Notes: generated from the sequence alone by a model not told the origin. Numbered from the stretch's first letter, positions 48,531 to 58,665 are shown. The stretch is 64,000 nucleotides of DNA from Anaerolineales bacterium (GCA_015075185.1 JABTUW010000003.1:1302001-1366000), one strand, 5' to 3'. Made by a program: numbers and translations.

Positions 48531-51500
48531 ATGGATAACTCTAAATCTGCCAAATTCAAATCTGTTAAGTTTCGTGATGATCAGAAAAAGGCGTGGGGTA
48601 TGGCTCAGACACTCCTCGAGTCCCAGGAAATTTATGAAGGTGTGGTTAAACAGTGGAACAGGGGTGGGCTTGTGGTTGATTTTTATGGCCTTAAAGGATT
48701 TGTCCCTGCTTCTGAAATAGGTGGCTTTTTACAAAGAGTCGAAGATGAGACATTTGAAAACCGTTTAATGAACATGGTTGGCCAGACCCTCCCTCTTAAA
48801 GTCAAAGAAATAGATCGTAATCGTAAAAATGTCGTCCTTTCAGCTCGAGCGGCGGAAGAGGAATGGCGACTACGACGCAAAGAGCAACTACTGACTACAC
48901 TCAGAGAAGGAGATGTGATCGAGGGAACCGTTAGTAGCCTAGCTAACTTTGGTGTCTTTGTTGATTTGGGTGGGTTTGATGGGCTGATTCATTCCTCAGA
49001 GTTGAGTTGGGGACATTTTACGCAGCCAAACGAAGTGGTAAAAATCGGCGAACGTCTCTCTGTCTATGTGCTGACGGTTGACCAGGAGGAGGGACGGGTA
49101 GCTTTAAGTCTGAAAAGGCTCAGGCCTGAACCCTGGAGCCAGTTTGCCGAAAAATATTCTATCGGCCAAACGGTTGAGGGTGAAATTATTGAATTAACTG
49201 GGTATGGCGCTTTTGTCAAGATCGAAGAAGGGATCAAAGGCTTGATTCATGTCTCTGAACTGTCTGAGCAACCAATTAGTCGGCCAGGTGACATAGTTAA
49301 GGTAGGGGACGTTGTCCTGGTAAGCATCATTTCCTTGGATGTATCCCGCCGTCGTCTGGGATTGAGTCTAAAGCAAGTTGACCTTTTTGAGCGTATCCGG
49401 TGGGAGCGGGAACGCCGGGAAGTTCTGGCCAAAAATGATGCTATTATCGAAACTCCTCAATCCACCCCCATTACCGAACTAATTGAAACAACTCATCAAG
49501 CGCCCGAGGTATCTGTCCCACGGCTCGATCAGCCGGCTGCCCCCTTGGTCAAACCGACTTCTATTTCGGAGCTGGTAGCTCGACAAATGGAAGAACAGCT
49601 TGTGCTGGATAACCTGATCCACCTGAGTCCGTTACTCCAAACTGATATTGAGATCTGTGGCTTAGAACTGCCTGACAATTTAACAATTGACTTGAGCCAA
49701 GCGGACGAGCACCGGGCTGCCGAATTGCACCAAAAAACGTTAGACAAGACACTCCCCTGGCAAGATCGAGCCAAACTAGCCCTACAAGCTACAAATTTGT
49801 TGTATCAACGAGGCTACAATTTATCTAACCGGCAGATGCGTGAATTTATCTGCACCTATTGTCGTTTTCAAGGGGACGGGTATTTTGCTGAGGGAGAACA
49901 TGATGCAGCAGGTACTTATTACAGAGAGTTGTTGAGCCTGTTGCATGGCAAAGACGCAGTTGAAGAAGGTTTGATTGCCGATCTAATTTTAAACTTCTTA
50001 AAGACTTACGTCCGTGAGCATAGATCGCTCATGCAGGCTACTGATTTGCAGATGTTCTTTTTTATGGCTGCGGCTCCTGATGAAATCGGACCAATGGATA
50101 GCATTGCTTTAGGGATAACTAATCTGGCAGCGATTAATTTGAACTATGTCAAACAGGTTTTAGAGAGAAGCCAACTCCAGGCAGAAATCAAGCCGAATTT
50201 CTTCGAAAAGTTTAGCGACGCCCTCCGCCGAGTCCTGACCCGAAATGACCAAGAAGTTAATGCGGAAGCTGAATTAACGACGCTTCTGCAAAAAGTGGTA
50301 AGCATTAAAAATCAACTGAGTAAACAACTTGAGGAATTACTTTCCAACTCAATCGCCAACTCTTACGAGTTGAACAAGATTCATATGTTAGAAAGCGATT
50401 TTGCCGACCTATTGGCCATTGATCCGGTAGCCCTCTATCCAACGGATCGGGCTTTACTTGAAGAAGCTGAACAGATACACAGGAAACTGATGCGGTATAT
50501 TGCTCAGGATCGGTTTATGGATAAGGACACCTATTACAAAGAGATCATGAAACAGATTCGGTTGCTTCGCCAGAAAATTCAGCAGACGCCTACCCAATAT
50601 GGGAAAACCCTCATTTATGAACTCCAGTCAGTGTGGAAGATTACCCTCTCTGTAGAGTTTTATCTGGAAGCTATTTCAACAAAGTCCGAATACTTGGACA
50701 AATTAGGGCGTCTTGAAGAGATTCTTGGTCAATTAGAAAAATTAAAAGAAAAGGTTTATGACCCGGATGATCGAAAAAGTATTGACCACATGCATAGTAT
50801 TTACCGAAAATTGATGAGATTTAATAATATAGGGTCAGTCCGCGAACGAATCCTTGCCTATCACGAAGTAAGGCATGAACTTGAAGTGGCGCGTGAACTG
50901 GCCCTGACCAAGCGCACCTATCTAGGAATTCAATATATTTTGTCCATCTTAACCAAGTGGCGAAACATCCTTGAAAATGACTATCAGAGTTTTTTGACTC
51001 AGGGTGTCAGAGAGCAAAAAGGCCCAGCGCGCAAATGGGAGTCTACGGAAGAAGAGGTATTAAAAGCCTACTATGAAGAGAGAAGTGATTTAGAACTGGC
51101 GGCTTACTTTGGACGTTCAGAAGCAGCTATTGCAGCTAAAATGCGGCAGATGAACCTTAAACGCAAGAGTATAAGCCAAGAGGAGGAACAGAAGGAATTT
51201 TGGCAGAATCCATACGTTGTTGGCGCTCCGGTCAAGAATAAGGAGATGTTCTTTGGGCGGCAGGATATTTTTGATTACATCAAAAGAAACCTCATTGGCC
51301 CTTATCAACATAATACTATTGTGTTGCATGGTCGTCGCCGTACTGGCAAAAGTTCAATCTTGTACCAACTTGAACGTCGTAATATCTTGGAACCTTGTAT
51401 ACCTATTTTCATTGATACACAAGGCCTGGGTCGTCTGACAATGACACTCCTCTTCTTTAAGATGTCAGCGCAAATTTGTCGGACGTTACATAAGCATGGG

Positions 51501-52361
51501 ATTAATGTTTCGCTACCGGGCGAGTCTGAATTTAAGACAGATCCTTTCTGGCGTTTTAGCCAGTTTTTAGATGATATTGGTATTACCACCGGGCAAAAGC
51601 TCATCTTGATGATTGATGAATTTGAGAAAATTCAGGATGAGATTAGGCAAGGCCGTCTTGATGTGGATTTATATGAAAATTTGCGACATCTTATCCAACA
51701 TCGTGAGGATATTGGCTTCATTTTGGCCGGCACTATGCGGATGGCAGAAATTGTCAAGGATTATACCTCACCATTCTTCGGTAGTTCGTTGCTGCTACGA
51801 GTTTCTTTTCTTAGAGAAAACGAAGCTATTCAATTAATCAGAAAACCGATTGAGCGACTTATCCAGTATGAGGATGAGTCCGTGCGGAGAATTCTGGCGC
51901 TAACAGCCGGACATCCTTACTTTATCCAATTAACCTGTCAGACTCTGGTAAATCACCTGTCATATCGGAAGAGAAGTATTGTCCAGCCAGAAGATGTTGA
52001 CCATGTATTGGGGGATATTATATCAACCGGGGAGGGCCAATTTATTTTTGACTGGGATTCTGATACGACTCCCCTGGATAGATTAATGCTTTCCTGGCTG
52101 GCCACACAAATCCAAGTTGAAGCGGGGACCTGTTCGGTGTTAGAGATCGAACAGACCTTTGCCCGGTTACAGGTTCATCCTGCCTTTAAGAATACGATTG
52201 TTTTAGAGGCTCTTGACAATTTGAAGGAAAAAGAAATATTGAACTTGGAGCAAAGCCAGGTGAGCTTTAGAGTTGACCTCTACCGCCGCTGGATCAAACA
52301 AAATAAAGACCTTAACCGGGTTTGCAAGGAGGAGCGCGTTGATCAATCCCTACTTAAATAG
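48531..52361 (+). CDS. Triple-S1-domain, Myb-like and STAND ATPase fusion protein
   Basis: A 1276-residue protein of unusual design. Residues 34-105, 126-197 and 211-283 are S1 RNA-binding domains, the latter two close to ribosomal protein S1 repeats (GDVIEGTVSSLANFGVFVDL; GQTVEGEIIELTGYGAFVKI). A mostly helical region, about 350-830, has no family I can name. Residues 836-877 (STEEEVLKAYYEERSDLELAAYFGRSEAAIAAKMRQM) resemble a Myb/SANT-like helix-turn-helix. The C-terminal ATPase begins NPYVVGAP...FFGR, with Walker A HGRRRTGKSS at 933-942 and Walker B LILMIDEFEK at 1024-1033, of the archaeal-ATPase/novel STAND type. The ATG follows GAGGAAATT. The next gene overlaps it by 23 bp and encodes a related ATPase, so they form a two-gene unit. 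Role is inferred: sensing of RNA or translation state. Confidence 0.8.
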   Translation: MDNSKSAKFKSVKFRDDQKKAWGMAQTLLESQEIYEGVVKQWNRGGLVVDFYGLKGFVPASEIGGFLQRVEDETFENRLMNMVGQTLPLKVKEIDRNRKNVVLSARAAEEEWRLRRKEQLLTTLREGDVIEGTVSSLANFGVFVDLGGFDGLIHSSELSWGHFTQPNEVVKIGERLSVYVLTVDQEEGRVALSLKRLRPEPWSQFAEKYSIGQTVEGEIIELTGYGAFVKIEEGIKGLIHVSELSEQPISRPGDIVKVGDVVLVSIISLDVSRRRLGLSLKQVDLFERIRWERERREVLAKNDAIIETPQSTPITELIETTHQAPEVSVPRLDQPAAPLVKPTSISELVARQMEEQLVLDNLIHLSPLLQTDIEICGLELPDNLTIDLSQADEHRAAELHQKTLDKTLPWQDRAKLALQATNLLYQRGYNLSNRQMREFICTYCRFQGDGYFAEGEHDAAGTYYRELLSLLHGKDAVEEGLIADLILNFLKTYVREHRSLMQATDLQMFFFMAAAPDEIGPMDSIALGITNLAAINLNYVKQVLERSQLQAEIKPNFFEKFSDALRRVLTRNDQEVNAEAELTTLLQKVVSIKNQLSKQLEELLSNSIANSYELNKIHMLESDFADLLAIDPVALYPTDRALLEEAEQIHRKLMRYIAQDRFMDKDTYYKEIMKQIRLLRQKIQQTPTQYGKTLIYELQSVWKITLSVEFYLEAISTKSEYLDKLGRLEEILGQLEKLKEKVYDPDDRKSIDHMHSIYRKLMRFNNIGSVRERILAYHEVRHELEVARELALTKRTYLGIQYILSILTKWRNILENDYQSFLTQGVREQKGPARKWESTEEEVLKAYYEERSDLELAAYFGRSEAAIAAKMRQMNLKRKSISQEEEQKEFWQNPYVVGAPVKNKEMFFGRQDIFDYIKRNLIGPYQHNTIVLHGRRRTGKSSILYQLERRNILEPCIPIFIDTQGLGRLTMTLLFFKMSAQICRTLHKHGINVSLPGESEFKTDPFWRFSQFLDDIGITTGQKLILMIDEFEKIQDEIRQGRLDVDLYENLRHLIQHREDIGFILAGTMRMAEIVKDYTSPFFGSSLLLRVSFLRENEAIQLIRKPIERLIQYEDESVRRILALTAGHPYFIQLTCQTLVNHLSYRKRSIVQPEDVDHVLGDIISTGEGQFIFDWDSDTTPLDRLMLSWLATQIQVEAGTCSVLEIEQTFARLQVHPAFKNTIVLEALDNLKEKEILNLEQSQVSFRVDLYRRWIKQNKDLNRVCKEERVDQSLLK

Positions 52362-53951
52362 AAGCACAATTCGAAATGATGGTGATTTCTTCGGCAGAAA
52401 AGAAGAAATCCACAACATTTATATGCGCATTACTCACCAAATTCCTCAAAGTTGCTCGGTGGTTGGCTTGAGACGGATTGGCAAATCGTCGCTGCTTTAC
52501 CATCTCTCCAAAAAGAGGGGGGATTTTTCAAAGTACCTTCCACCTGAACAGGATAGGTTGTTTTGTGTGTTCTACGATCTGCAATCGGAAAAAAGTATTA
52601 CTATACCCCGCTTTTTTGGCAAATTAAGACAAAAAACTTTGAGGGCCATTGATAGCGCCATTACCGAGTTAGATTTTGAAGTAGATAGTGGGGCTGAAGA
52701 AGAGGAGGCATTTGAACTGCTGGTAGAAAGTATTAGCGAAGCAGGTTATAGCCTGGTCTTTTTCTTTGATGAATTTGAAACTATTACCCAAAATAGAATT
52801 TTTGATGAAGATTTTTTCTCACAATTGCGTCATGTTGCTAACAATTATAACGTAGCCTATGTCACATCAAGCCAGGAAGAATTAAGCAAATTGTGTCATA
52901 CCGACATGATTGCCCAGTCACCGTTTTCAACATCTTTACTAAAATGCATCTACAGTTGTTAAAAGATGATGAGGCAACCCATTTAATTTGTAAGCCAGCC
53001 CAAACTCAAGATGTTCAGTTCACAACTCCAGAAATCGAACTTGTATTTGAATTAGCTGGTTGCCATCCATTTTTTATCCAGATTTGTTGTTCGCACCTAT
53101 TTGAACTCAAAAGAGAAAATGAGGCGCGAGCTTTGTCTAAGGCTAACTTCGACCAGGTTCGACGGCAGTTCATGGTCGAAGCGGTTGATCATTTCAACTA
53201 TTACCTCAGACATTTGAACGAAAAAGAAAAATCACTGCTTCACGCCGTCGCATGTTTAGAAAATTATGATCCAGTCACCGCTGGCGTAATCTCTGAAGCA
53301 GAGGCTCTAAAAAGAGCAGGGTTGATTATTCAGCATAACAACCAACTTCGTCCTTTTTCGACCGGTTTTCAGAATTTCTTGCAAAGTTTACCACCAATTT
53401 CGAGAGTTGATATAAGGCAGACCCCCTCCATAGCTCAAAATTTAGCATACCCGGCAGATGAAGGGGATTATGATGGTCAAGTTTGGGATCTAATTATTTC
53501 GTTAGAAAAAAGACTGCGGATTTTAATAAAGCAGATTCTAGAGGCAGAATGGCATGATTCCCCTTGGGAGGAACAAATTCAAAAACGGTATCCAGATTTG
53601 TATGAGGGGTGGGTTAATAATAAGCAAAAAGATTCTCAGACGTTTCGTAATTATGAAAGGGCCGATACTATCATTTTTGATTATTCCTACTTAGATGAAT
53701 TGGGGCGGATTATAGAAGGTGAGTGGAACATTTTTCGGTCAGTTTTTGAATTCAGGCTGAATCAGGGTAAACAGAATAAACAAATCATCCATCAAAAGAT
53801 AGAAGAAATTGCCAGAGTGAGAAATCCCTTGGCTCATGGGCGTACTGTGCCCGATACGGAATTAAGACGCGCGCACGTTAGCTGTGATGATTTAAATAAC
53901 CATCTAGATAAGTGGGAACGTCGAAACAGAAGTCAAGCAAATGGCGAGTAG
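52339..53951 (+). CDS. STAND ATPase with C-terminal HEPN-type motif (frameshifted here)
   Basis: The start is TTG at 52339, after AGGAGG at 6 bp, overlapping the previous gene. It begins INPYLNRSTIRNDGDFFGRKEEI, Walker A is GLRRIGKSSLL and Walker B LVFFFDEFET, so the ATPase is a relative of the one in the preceding protein. The first frame stops at 52962. The continuing protein lies in another frame, from about 52930 to 53951. One T added at the TTTT run (52924-52927) joins them into SPFFNIFTKMHL, so either the assembly lost a base or the gene is mutated. The later part has a winged-helix-like region and ends with a helical domain containing RVRNPLAHGR (about 53820-53837), the R-x4-H signature of HEPN RNases. 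Joined, about 537 residues. Confidence 0.75.
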
Positions 53952-54242
53952 TCTCTATTCTTATTGAGTCTATTCGTCCCGTTTTCTACTGTTTTACCCT
54001 GAGTGCCAATCATCTGTGACGAGTAACTCATTCAAGTTCAACATCAGAGATTGGGCTTTAAGGTAATCTGGCTTGGGTAACAGTCTTTTTGAAGAAAAAT
54101 ACTTCTCTGGTATCATTGGGCCTATTCTTAGCGGTACTTACGCCCAGATATTGACCCTTCCGGGAAATTGGTGATTTCCCAACCTTCCAGCCTGCCAGCC
54201 TCCCCGTAAAAATGCGTAAGTTCAACTTATGACAGGTGGCAA

Positions 54243-55766
54243 ATGGTAGATTTAACAACGCTTTTGCCGGCGGCACTGACCTTATTGCTGCCGCTTGGCC
54301 TGATCCTGTTGATTGCCAGCGCCATGCCCGAAGACCGGGCTCCGGCGACCGCTGTCAACGGGGTGGTAGTATGGAGCACGGCCGCGCTTGCCTACTTTGG
54401 GCTGGGTTTTGCCTTTCATTTTGGCGGCATTGCCCAGGTAACGCCTAACCCGGATTTGAGCGGCCTCTACTGGGAGTGGTACCCGCTGGACCAATCGGTT
54501 GACCTGGAGGCGGCCCGCTTGTGGGGTGTGGTGGCGCTGCGGGGTTTTGCCCTTGCCGGCGAAGTCGCCACTGCCGGCGTGTTGGGGCTGTTTCTGGGCC
54601 ACCTGGCCCTCGTCGGGGTGGCGGCGTTGATTCCTTTGGCGGCCCTATCCCGGCCAGGGCAAGGTCTTGCTGCCATACTGACCGGCCTGCTGACCGGGGC
54701 AGTGATTTATCCCCTGCCGGGAAACTGGCTGTGGGGCGGCGGCTGGCTGTCGAATTTGGGAGCTAGTTTGGGCCTGGGGCACGGGCTGGTAGATTTTGGG
54801 GGCGCAAGCGCCATTTTCCTCAGTGGCAGCCTGGTGGCCCTGGCCGCCCTGCTTTTGTTCCGCCCCAGGGCAACCCCATCCGATTTGGATCAATCAGCCG
54901 AGGAGTTGGTTATCGTGACGGGGCCGGACCATCATCTGACTGTCTATGATAAACCGGCAGCTCTCTTGACTGAGGAAATCTTACCGGCAACCTCCATGCC
55001 CTCGGCCTATCTGCCGATTTTGAGTCTATTGGGGGCAGGATTGATGCTTTTAGGTTGGCTGGGGTTGTCGGCGGGACTGCATGGACCGACGGCGGTAAAC
55101 TTTAGCCCGGCTCATGCGGCTGTCGCCGGAGTTTTGGCGGCCCTCAGTGCAGCGTTGGCTGCCGCTGGTTATAGCTGGCTGACCACTGGCGAAGTCAACC
55201 CGCTTATGGCTTCACGCGGCCTGATTGCCGGTCTGGTCTTGGCGTTGGCCGGTGCACCGTTTGTGCCGATTTGGGTCACTCTGGTCGCCGGATTGCTCAT
55301 GGGCTTGTTCTTGCCCATGCTGATCTATTTTTTCAATCAGGGTCTGCGTTTAGCCGACGAGTCGGGCATATTGGCGACTTACGGGGTTAGCGCCCTGGTT
55401 GGCCTGCTGCTGGTTCCCTTCTTTGCCGACGGTCGAGCCGGGCAGGGCTGGAACGGCCTGGGCTTGACCGATTATTACGGCGTAGCCGGGCAGGGTGTTT
55501 CCGGCCTGCTGGTCGCTTCCGGCTTTGCCTCTGACTGGCCGGGCCAGCTCCAGGCGCAATTGGCGGGAATAGCAGCAATAGGCGCCTGGGCACTGCTGTG
55601 GGGGGTGCTGCTGTTTCAAACGGTCAAGGTGATCGTCAACGCCTGGGTGCGGAGCGGTCTGGAATGGGCCGACTCAGCCCCCATCCCGTTGGTTAAAACT
55701 GAAGCCAGCGCCGGGCGAGAGATTCAGCTCGAAGAGTCTCCACGATTGGAAGAGATGGAGCCGTAA
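54243..55766 (+). CDS. Ammonium-transporter-like membrane protein without pore histidines
   Basis: A 507-residue protein with about 11 transmembrane helices. It resembles Amt/Rh ammonium transporters in plan and local sequence: YPLPGNWLWGGGWLSNLGASLGLGHGLVDFGGASAIFLSGS compares with the Amt stretch where a His follows the VDFAG segment, and GILATYGVSALVGLL compares with the second His region (DAFPVHGVGG). In both places the His of the pore pair is absent here (F or I and S). A charged loop near 215-250 and a cytoplasmic-type tail are present. It may be a sensor, or transport something else. GACAGGTGGC precedes the ATG. Confidence 0.65.
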   Translation: MVDLTTLLPAALTLLLPLGLILLIASAMPEDRAPATAVNGVVVWSTAALAYFGLGFAFHFGGIAQVTPNPDLSGLYWEWYPLDQSVDLEAARLWGVVALRGFALAGEVATAGVLGLFLGHLALVGVAALIPLAALSRPGQGLAAILTGLLTGAVIYPLPGNWLWGGGWLSNLGASLGLGHGLVDFGGASAIFLSGSLVALAALLLFRPRATPSDLDQSAEELVIVTGPDHHLTVYDKPAALLTEEILPATSMPSAYLPILSLLGAGLMLLGWLGLSAGLHGPTAVNFSPAHAAVAGVLAALSAALAAAGYSWLTTGEVNPLMASRGLIAGLVLALAGAPFVPIWVTLVAGLLMGLFLPMLIYFFNQGLRLADESGILATYGVSALVGLLLVPFFADGRAGQGWNGLGLTDYYGVAGQGVSGLLVASGFASDWPGQLQAQLAGIAAIGAWALLWGVLLFQTVKVIVNAWVRSGLEWADSAPIPLVKTEASAGREIQLEESPRLEEMEP

Positions 55767-55825
55767 TAACGACCTGCTCTCTTCTCCCCTCCTGAACAAG
55801 CCGGGCTGCCACAACCCGACCTGTT

Positions 55826-56401
55826 TCATTTCGACGGTAGTAGTTTTTGAGCTTCCTGCATAAATGTCGTCGCCGTGAGAGAGTCAATATTGCAGAAACG
55901 TACCTCCTGCAGCGAGGTAGTTGGATTTTGCCGCAGGTAATCTAAAGTTGTCTGGATGATGATCCTAGCGCAAATATCCTTGGGACCGCCGAAAATCCCC
56001 GAAGAGATGCCGGGAATGGAAATACTTTTGACTTGATGCTCGTTGGCTAGAGTCAGGGCGCTACGAACGGCGCTGGCCAACTTATGCTCATCATCGCCGC
56101 TGCCCCACACCGGCCCTACCGCATGAATGACGTATCGAGCCGCCAGCTTCCCGGCGCTGGTGATGGCGGCGCTGCCGGTGCGAACCGGGCCATGCTGCTG
56201 CACCGAGGCATCGCTTTCCTGCTGGATGACTTCACCGCCCTGCCGGCGAATCGCCCCGGCTACTCCACCGCCATGTTGCAGCCGCTCATTGGCCGCATTG
56301 ACGATGGCCTCGCTCGTCTCGGTGGTCAGGTCCCCTTGAACCACCCGGATAAGCTGACCGGTAGGAAGTGTATATTCTAATAAAATCCTGGCTGTGGTCA
56401 T
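55826..56401 (-). CDS. Macro domain protein (ADP-ribose binding)
   Basis: A 191-residue single macro domain. Typical motifs: VVQGDLTTETSEAIVNAANERLQHGGGVAGAI, GSAAITSAGKLAARYVIHAVGPVW and SISIPGISSGIFGGPKD. Members bind or hydrolyse ADP-ribose, O-acetyl-ADP-ribose or related products, including protein-linked ADP-ribose. I chose the ATG at 56401, about 6 bp after GGAGGTAAGG; the frame extends upstream to 56659 only as a shadow of yraN. The yraN gene ends 19 bp upstream on the same strand, so the two are probably co-transcribed. Confidence 0.9.
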   Translation of the reverse strand: MTTARILLEYTLPTGQLIRVVQGDLTTETSEAIVNAANERLQHGGGVAGAIRRQGGEVIQQESDASVQQHGPVRTGSAAITSAGKLAARYVIHAVGPVWGSGDDEHKLASAVRSALTLANEHQVKSISIPGISSGIFGGPKDICARIIIQTTLDYLRQNPTTSLQEVRFCNIDSLTATTFMQEAQKLLPSK

Positions 56402-56420
56402 CACCCTTACCTCCATGACC

Positions 56421-56780
56421 TTACCATCCCACCGCATTTTCAATGTGATTGATTTGCGGCAGCCCTCGCCCCAATTGCACAGCGACGACGTCAATTCGCC
56501 ACTGCTGCCCCGCAAGTGCTTTTTCTTGCAGATAAGTCTGGGCCAGTTCAATGAGTCGCGCTTGTTTGGCGGGTGTGATACTCTCCTCGGCCAGGCCAAA
56601 GCGTAACCCGCTGCGCGTGCGGACTTCGACAAATACGAGGGTTCCATGATTCTGGACAATCAAATCCAACTCACCCACGGGGCAGCGCCAGTTGCGCTCG
56701 ATGATCTGGTAGCCTTTTCCCGTTAAAAATGAAGCCGCAATGTCTTCAAGACGGCGTCCGGTTTGCTGGCGTTGGTCCAT
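56421..56780 (-). CDS. YraN/UPF0102 family nuclease-like protein
   Basis: A 119-residue protein. The restriction-endonuclease-like fold is shown by GRRLEDIAASFLTGKGYQIIERNWRCPVGELDLIVQNHGTLVFVEVRTRSG, with the catalytic pattern D-x(n)-E-x-R in place of the common E-x-K. A C-terminal helix-rich part with RLIELAQTYLQ and IDVVAVQL follows. The family is widespread and often close to ribonuclease HII or rpl genes; its function is not known for certain. Here it precedes a macro domain gene. Confidence 0.88.
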   Translation of the reverse strand: MDQRQQTGRRLEDIAASFLTGKGYQIIERNWRCPVGELDLIVQNHGTLVFVEVRTRSGLRFGLAEESITPAKQARLIELAQTYLQEKALAGQQWRIDVVAVQLGRGLPQINHIENAVGW

Positions 56781-56872
56781 AGGCCCTGCTTTACCAATCT
56801 TCCCACCCGTATCATAGCATGCTCCAATAATCAGGTCAACTACTGTTTCTTAAGGATATTTCATCGCTTTCA

Positions 56873-56901
56873 TTGACAACAAACCCTAATTATGTTATAG
56901 T
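56873..56901 (+). promoter_or_regulatory. Sigma-70-type promoter of the Ycf46-like ATPase gene
   Basis: TTGACA at 56873-56878 and TATAGT at 56896-56901 are separated by 17 bp. The start codon of the AAA protein gene lies about 145 bp downstream, leaving a long leader. A strong match in both elements. Confidence 0.65.
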
Positions 56902-57044
56902 CAAGTTATTATGTAATGTCATTATGTATTATTCATGGACCATTAATCAGAAGCCAGCAGTGAGGAGTTAGAAAATGAGAGACAATATACCTGATTCTGG
57001 CCCCTAACCTCTGACATCTGACACCGACTCTTGACCCTTTAGAT

Positions 57045-58625
57045 ATGTTTACCTTACACCGTGTTGACGAACTCAATACCCTCACCCGGGCCAAGTACCC
57101 CATCATCTACATCGTCTCCTGGGAAGAGCGACGCATCGAGGATATGCTGCGCCAGGTGGCCATTGACCGGCGGAAAAAACTGTACGGCTGGACTCTAACC
57201 AACGGGATCGCCCCGCTGGATTTGATCCAGGCGGCTCCGGTTGACCCTGGTACCCGTGACCCCCTCCATGCCCTTGATTTTGTGGCCCAATCGCAAGAGG
57301 CGGCCATCTTTCTGTTAAAGGATTTTCACCCTTTTTTAGACGACAGCCGCGGTGGGCCGGACCATCCCGTGATTATTCGCCGCCTGCGTGACATTACCAA
57401 CCAGCTCAAGGAAAGCCGCAAGACCCTGGTCATCCTCTCGCCGATGCTTCGTTTCCCCGCCGACTTGGAAAAGGATATTACGGTTCTGGATTACTCCTTG
57501 CCAACGCTGGATGAATTGGAACTGTCGCTGGACCGGGTGGTTCGCTCGGCCCGTGAGATTGCCGGGGTGCAGTTAAAAATGAAGGAGGAGGAGCGGGAAC
57601 GAGTCCTTAACGCGGCTCGCGGCTTGACCTGCATCGAAGCGGAAAATGTCTTTGCCAAGAGCCTGGTCATGGGCCGCCAGCTTGATTTGAGCGTGATCAT
57701 TGCCGAGAAAGAGCAGCTCATCCGCCGCTCCCAAGTGCTGGAATATTACGAGTCGGTGGAAGGCTTTGCCAACGTCGGCGGGATGGGGCTGGTGAAGCAG
57801 TGGCTGCGCAAACGCGGCATGGCCTTTACCGAAAAAGCGCGCCGTTTTGGACTGCCGGAACCCAAAGGGCTGCTACTGCTGGGCGTGCAGGGTTCCGGTA
57901 AAAGTTTGCTGGCCAAAGCAGTCGCCAGCCAGTGGCAGTTACCGCTCTTACGCCTTGATCTGGGCCGGGTCTTCAGCGAATTGGTTGGCTCCTCGGAGCA
58001 GAATATCCGCACCGCCCTGCGCCTGGCCGAAAGCGTCTCGCCGTGCGTGATGTGGCTGGACGAAATTGAAAAGGGTTTGGCAGGGGCGACCGGCTCCGGC
58101 ACGTCGGATGCCGGCACGTCGGCGCGAGTCTTTGGCAGCCTGTTAACCTGGATGCAGGAAAAAAACTCGCCGGTCTTTGTGATCGGCACGGCCAATGATA
58201 TTTCCGCTTTGCCGCCGGAAGTGCTGCGCAAAGGCCGCTTTGACGAAATCTTTTTTGTAGATTTACCCCAGGTCCAGGAACGCCGCGAAATCTTTGCCAT
58301 TCACCTGGCCCGGCGGGGACGCGACCCCCTGAATTTTGATTTAAACGAGTTAGCCATTGCCTCTGAAGGCTTCAGCGGCGCCGAAATTGAGCAGGTGATT
58401 ATTGACGGTCTGTACGATGCCTTTGAAGACAGCCGCGAGCTAACCGATGAGGATTTGTTTAGAAATTTGAAGCACACGATCCCCCTGTCTCAAACGATGG
58501 AAAGCAAAATTTCGGCGCTGCGACAGTGGGCGCGCAGCCACGCTCGTCCGGCGTCGGAACCACCTCAGCCTCAACCGCTGTACCCGTCACGAGGGAATGG
58601 TCTGCGCCAAATGGAACTGGGGTAA
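57045..58625 (+). CDS. AAA ATPase, Ycf46-like
   Basis: A 526-residue AAA-family ATPase resembling Ycf46 of cyanobacteria and plastids and related bacterial proteins. The N-terminal region (about 1-240) is helical and family-specific (LTRAKYPIIYIVSWEERRIEDML; ILSPMLRFPADLEKDITVLDYSLPTLDEL). The AAA module has VGGMGLVKQWLRKR, Walker A GVQGSGKSLLAKAV, Walker B CVMWLDEIEKG, the second-region RKGRFDEIFFVDLPQVQERREIF with arginine finger, and a sensor-2 region GFSGAEIEQVIIDGLYDA. The role is poorly known; Ycf46 has been linked to inorganic carbon use. The following genes encode envelope proteins. Confidence 0.88.
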   Translation: MFTLHRVDELNTLTRAKYPIIYIVSWEERRIEDMLRQVAIDRRKKLYGWTLTNGIAPLDLIQAAPVDPGTRDPLHALDFVAQSQEAAIFLLKDFHPFLDDSRGGPDHPVIIRRLRDITNQLKESRKTLVILSPMLRFPADLEKDITVLDYSLPTLDELELSLDRVVRSAREIAGVQLKMKEEERERVLNAARGLTCIEAENVFAKSLVMGRQLDLSVIIAEKEQLIRRSQVLEYYESVEGFANVGGMGLVKQWLRKRGMAFTEKARRFGLPEPKGLLLLGVQGSGKSLLAKAVASQWQLPLLRLDLGRVFSELVGSSEQNIRTALRLAESVSPCVMWLDEIEKGLAGATGSGTSDAGTSARVFGSLLTWMQEKNSPVFVIGTANDISALPPEVLRKGRFDEIFFVDLPQVQERREIFAIHLARRGRDPLNFDLNELAIASEGFSGAEIEQVIIDGLYDAFEDSRELTDEDLFRNLKHTIPLSQTMESKISALRQWARSHARPASEPPQPQPLYPSRGNGLRQMELG

Positions 58626-58665
58626 CGATTTTAGATTTTGGACGGCGAATTATCCAGCGTTATTT

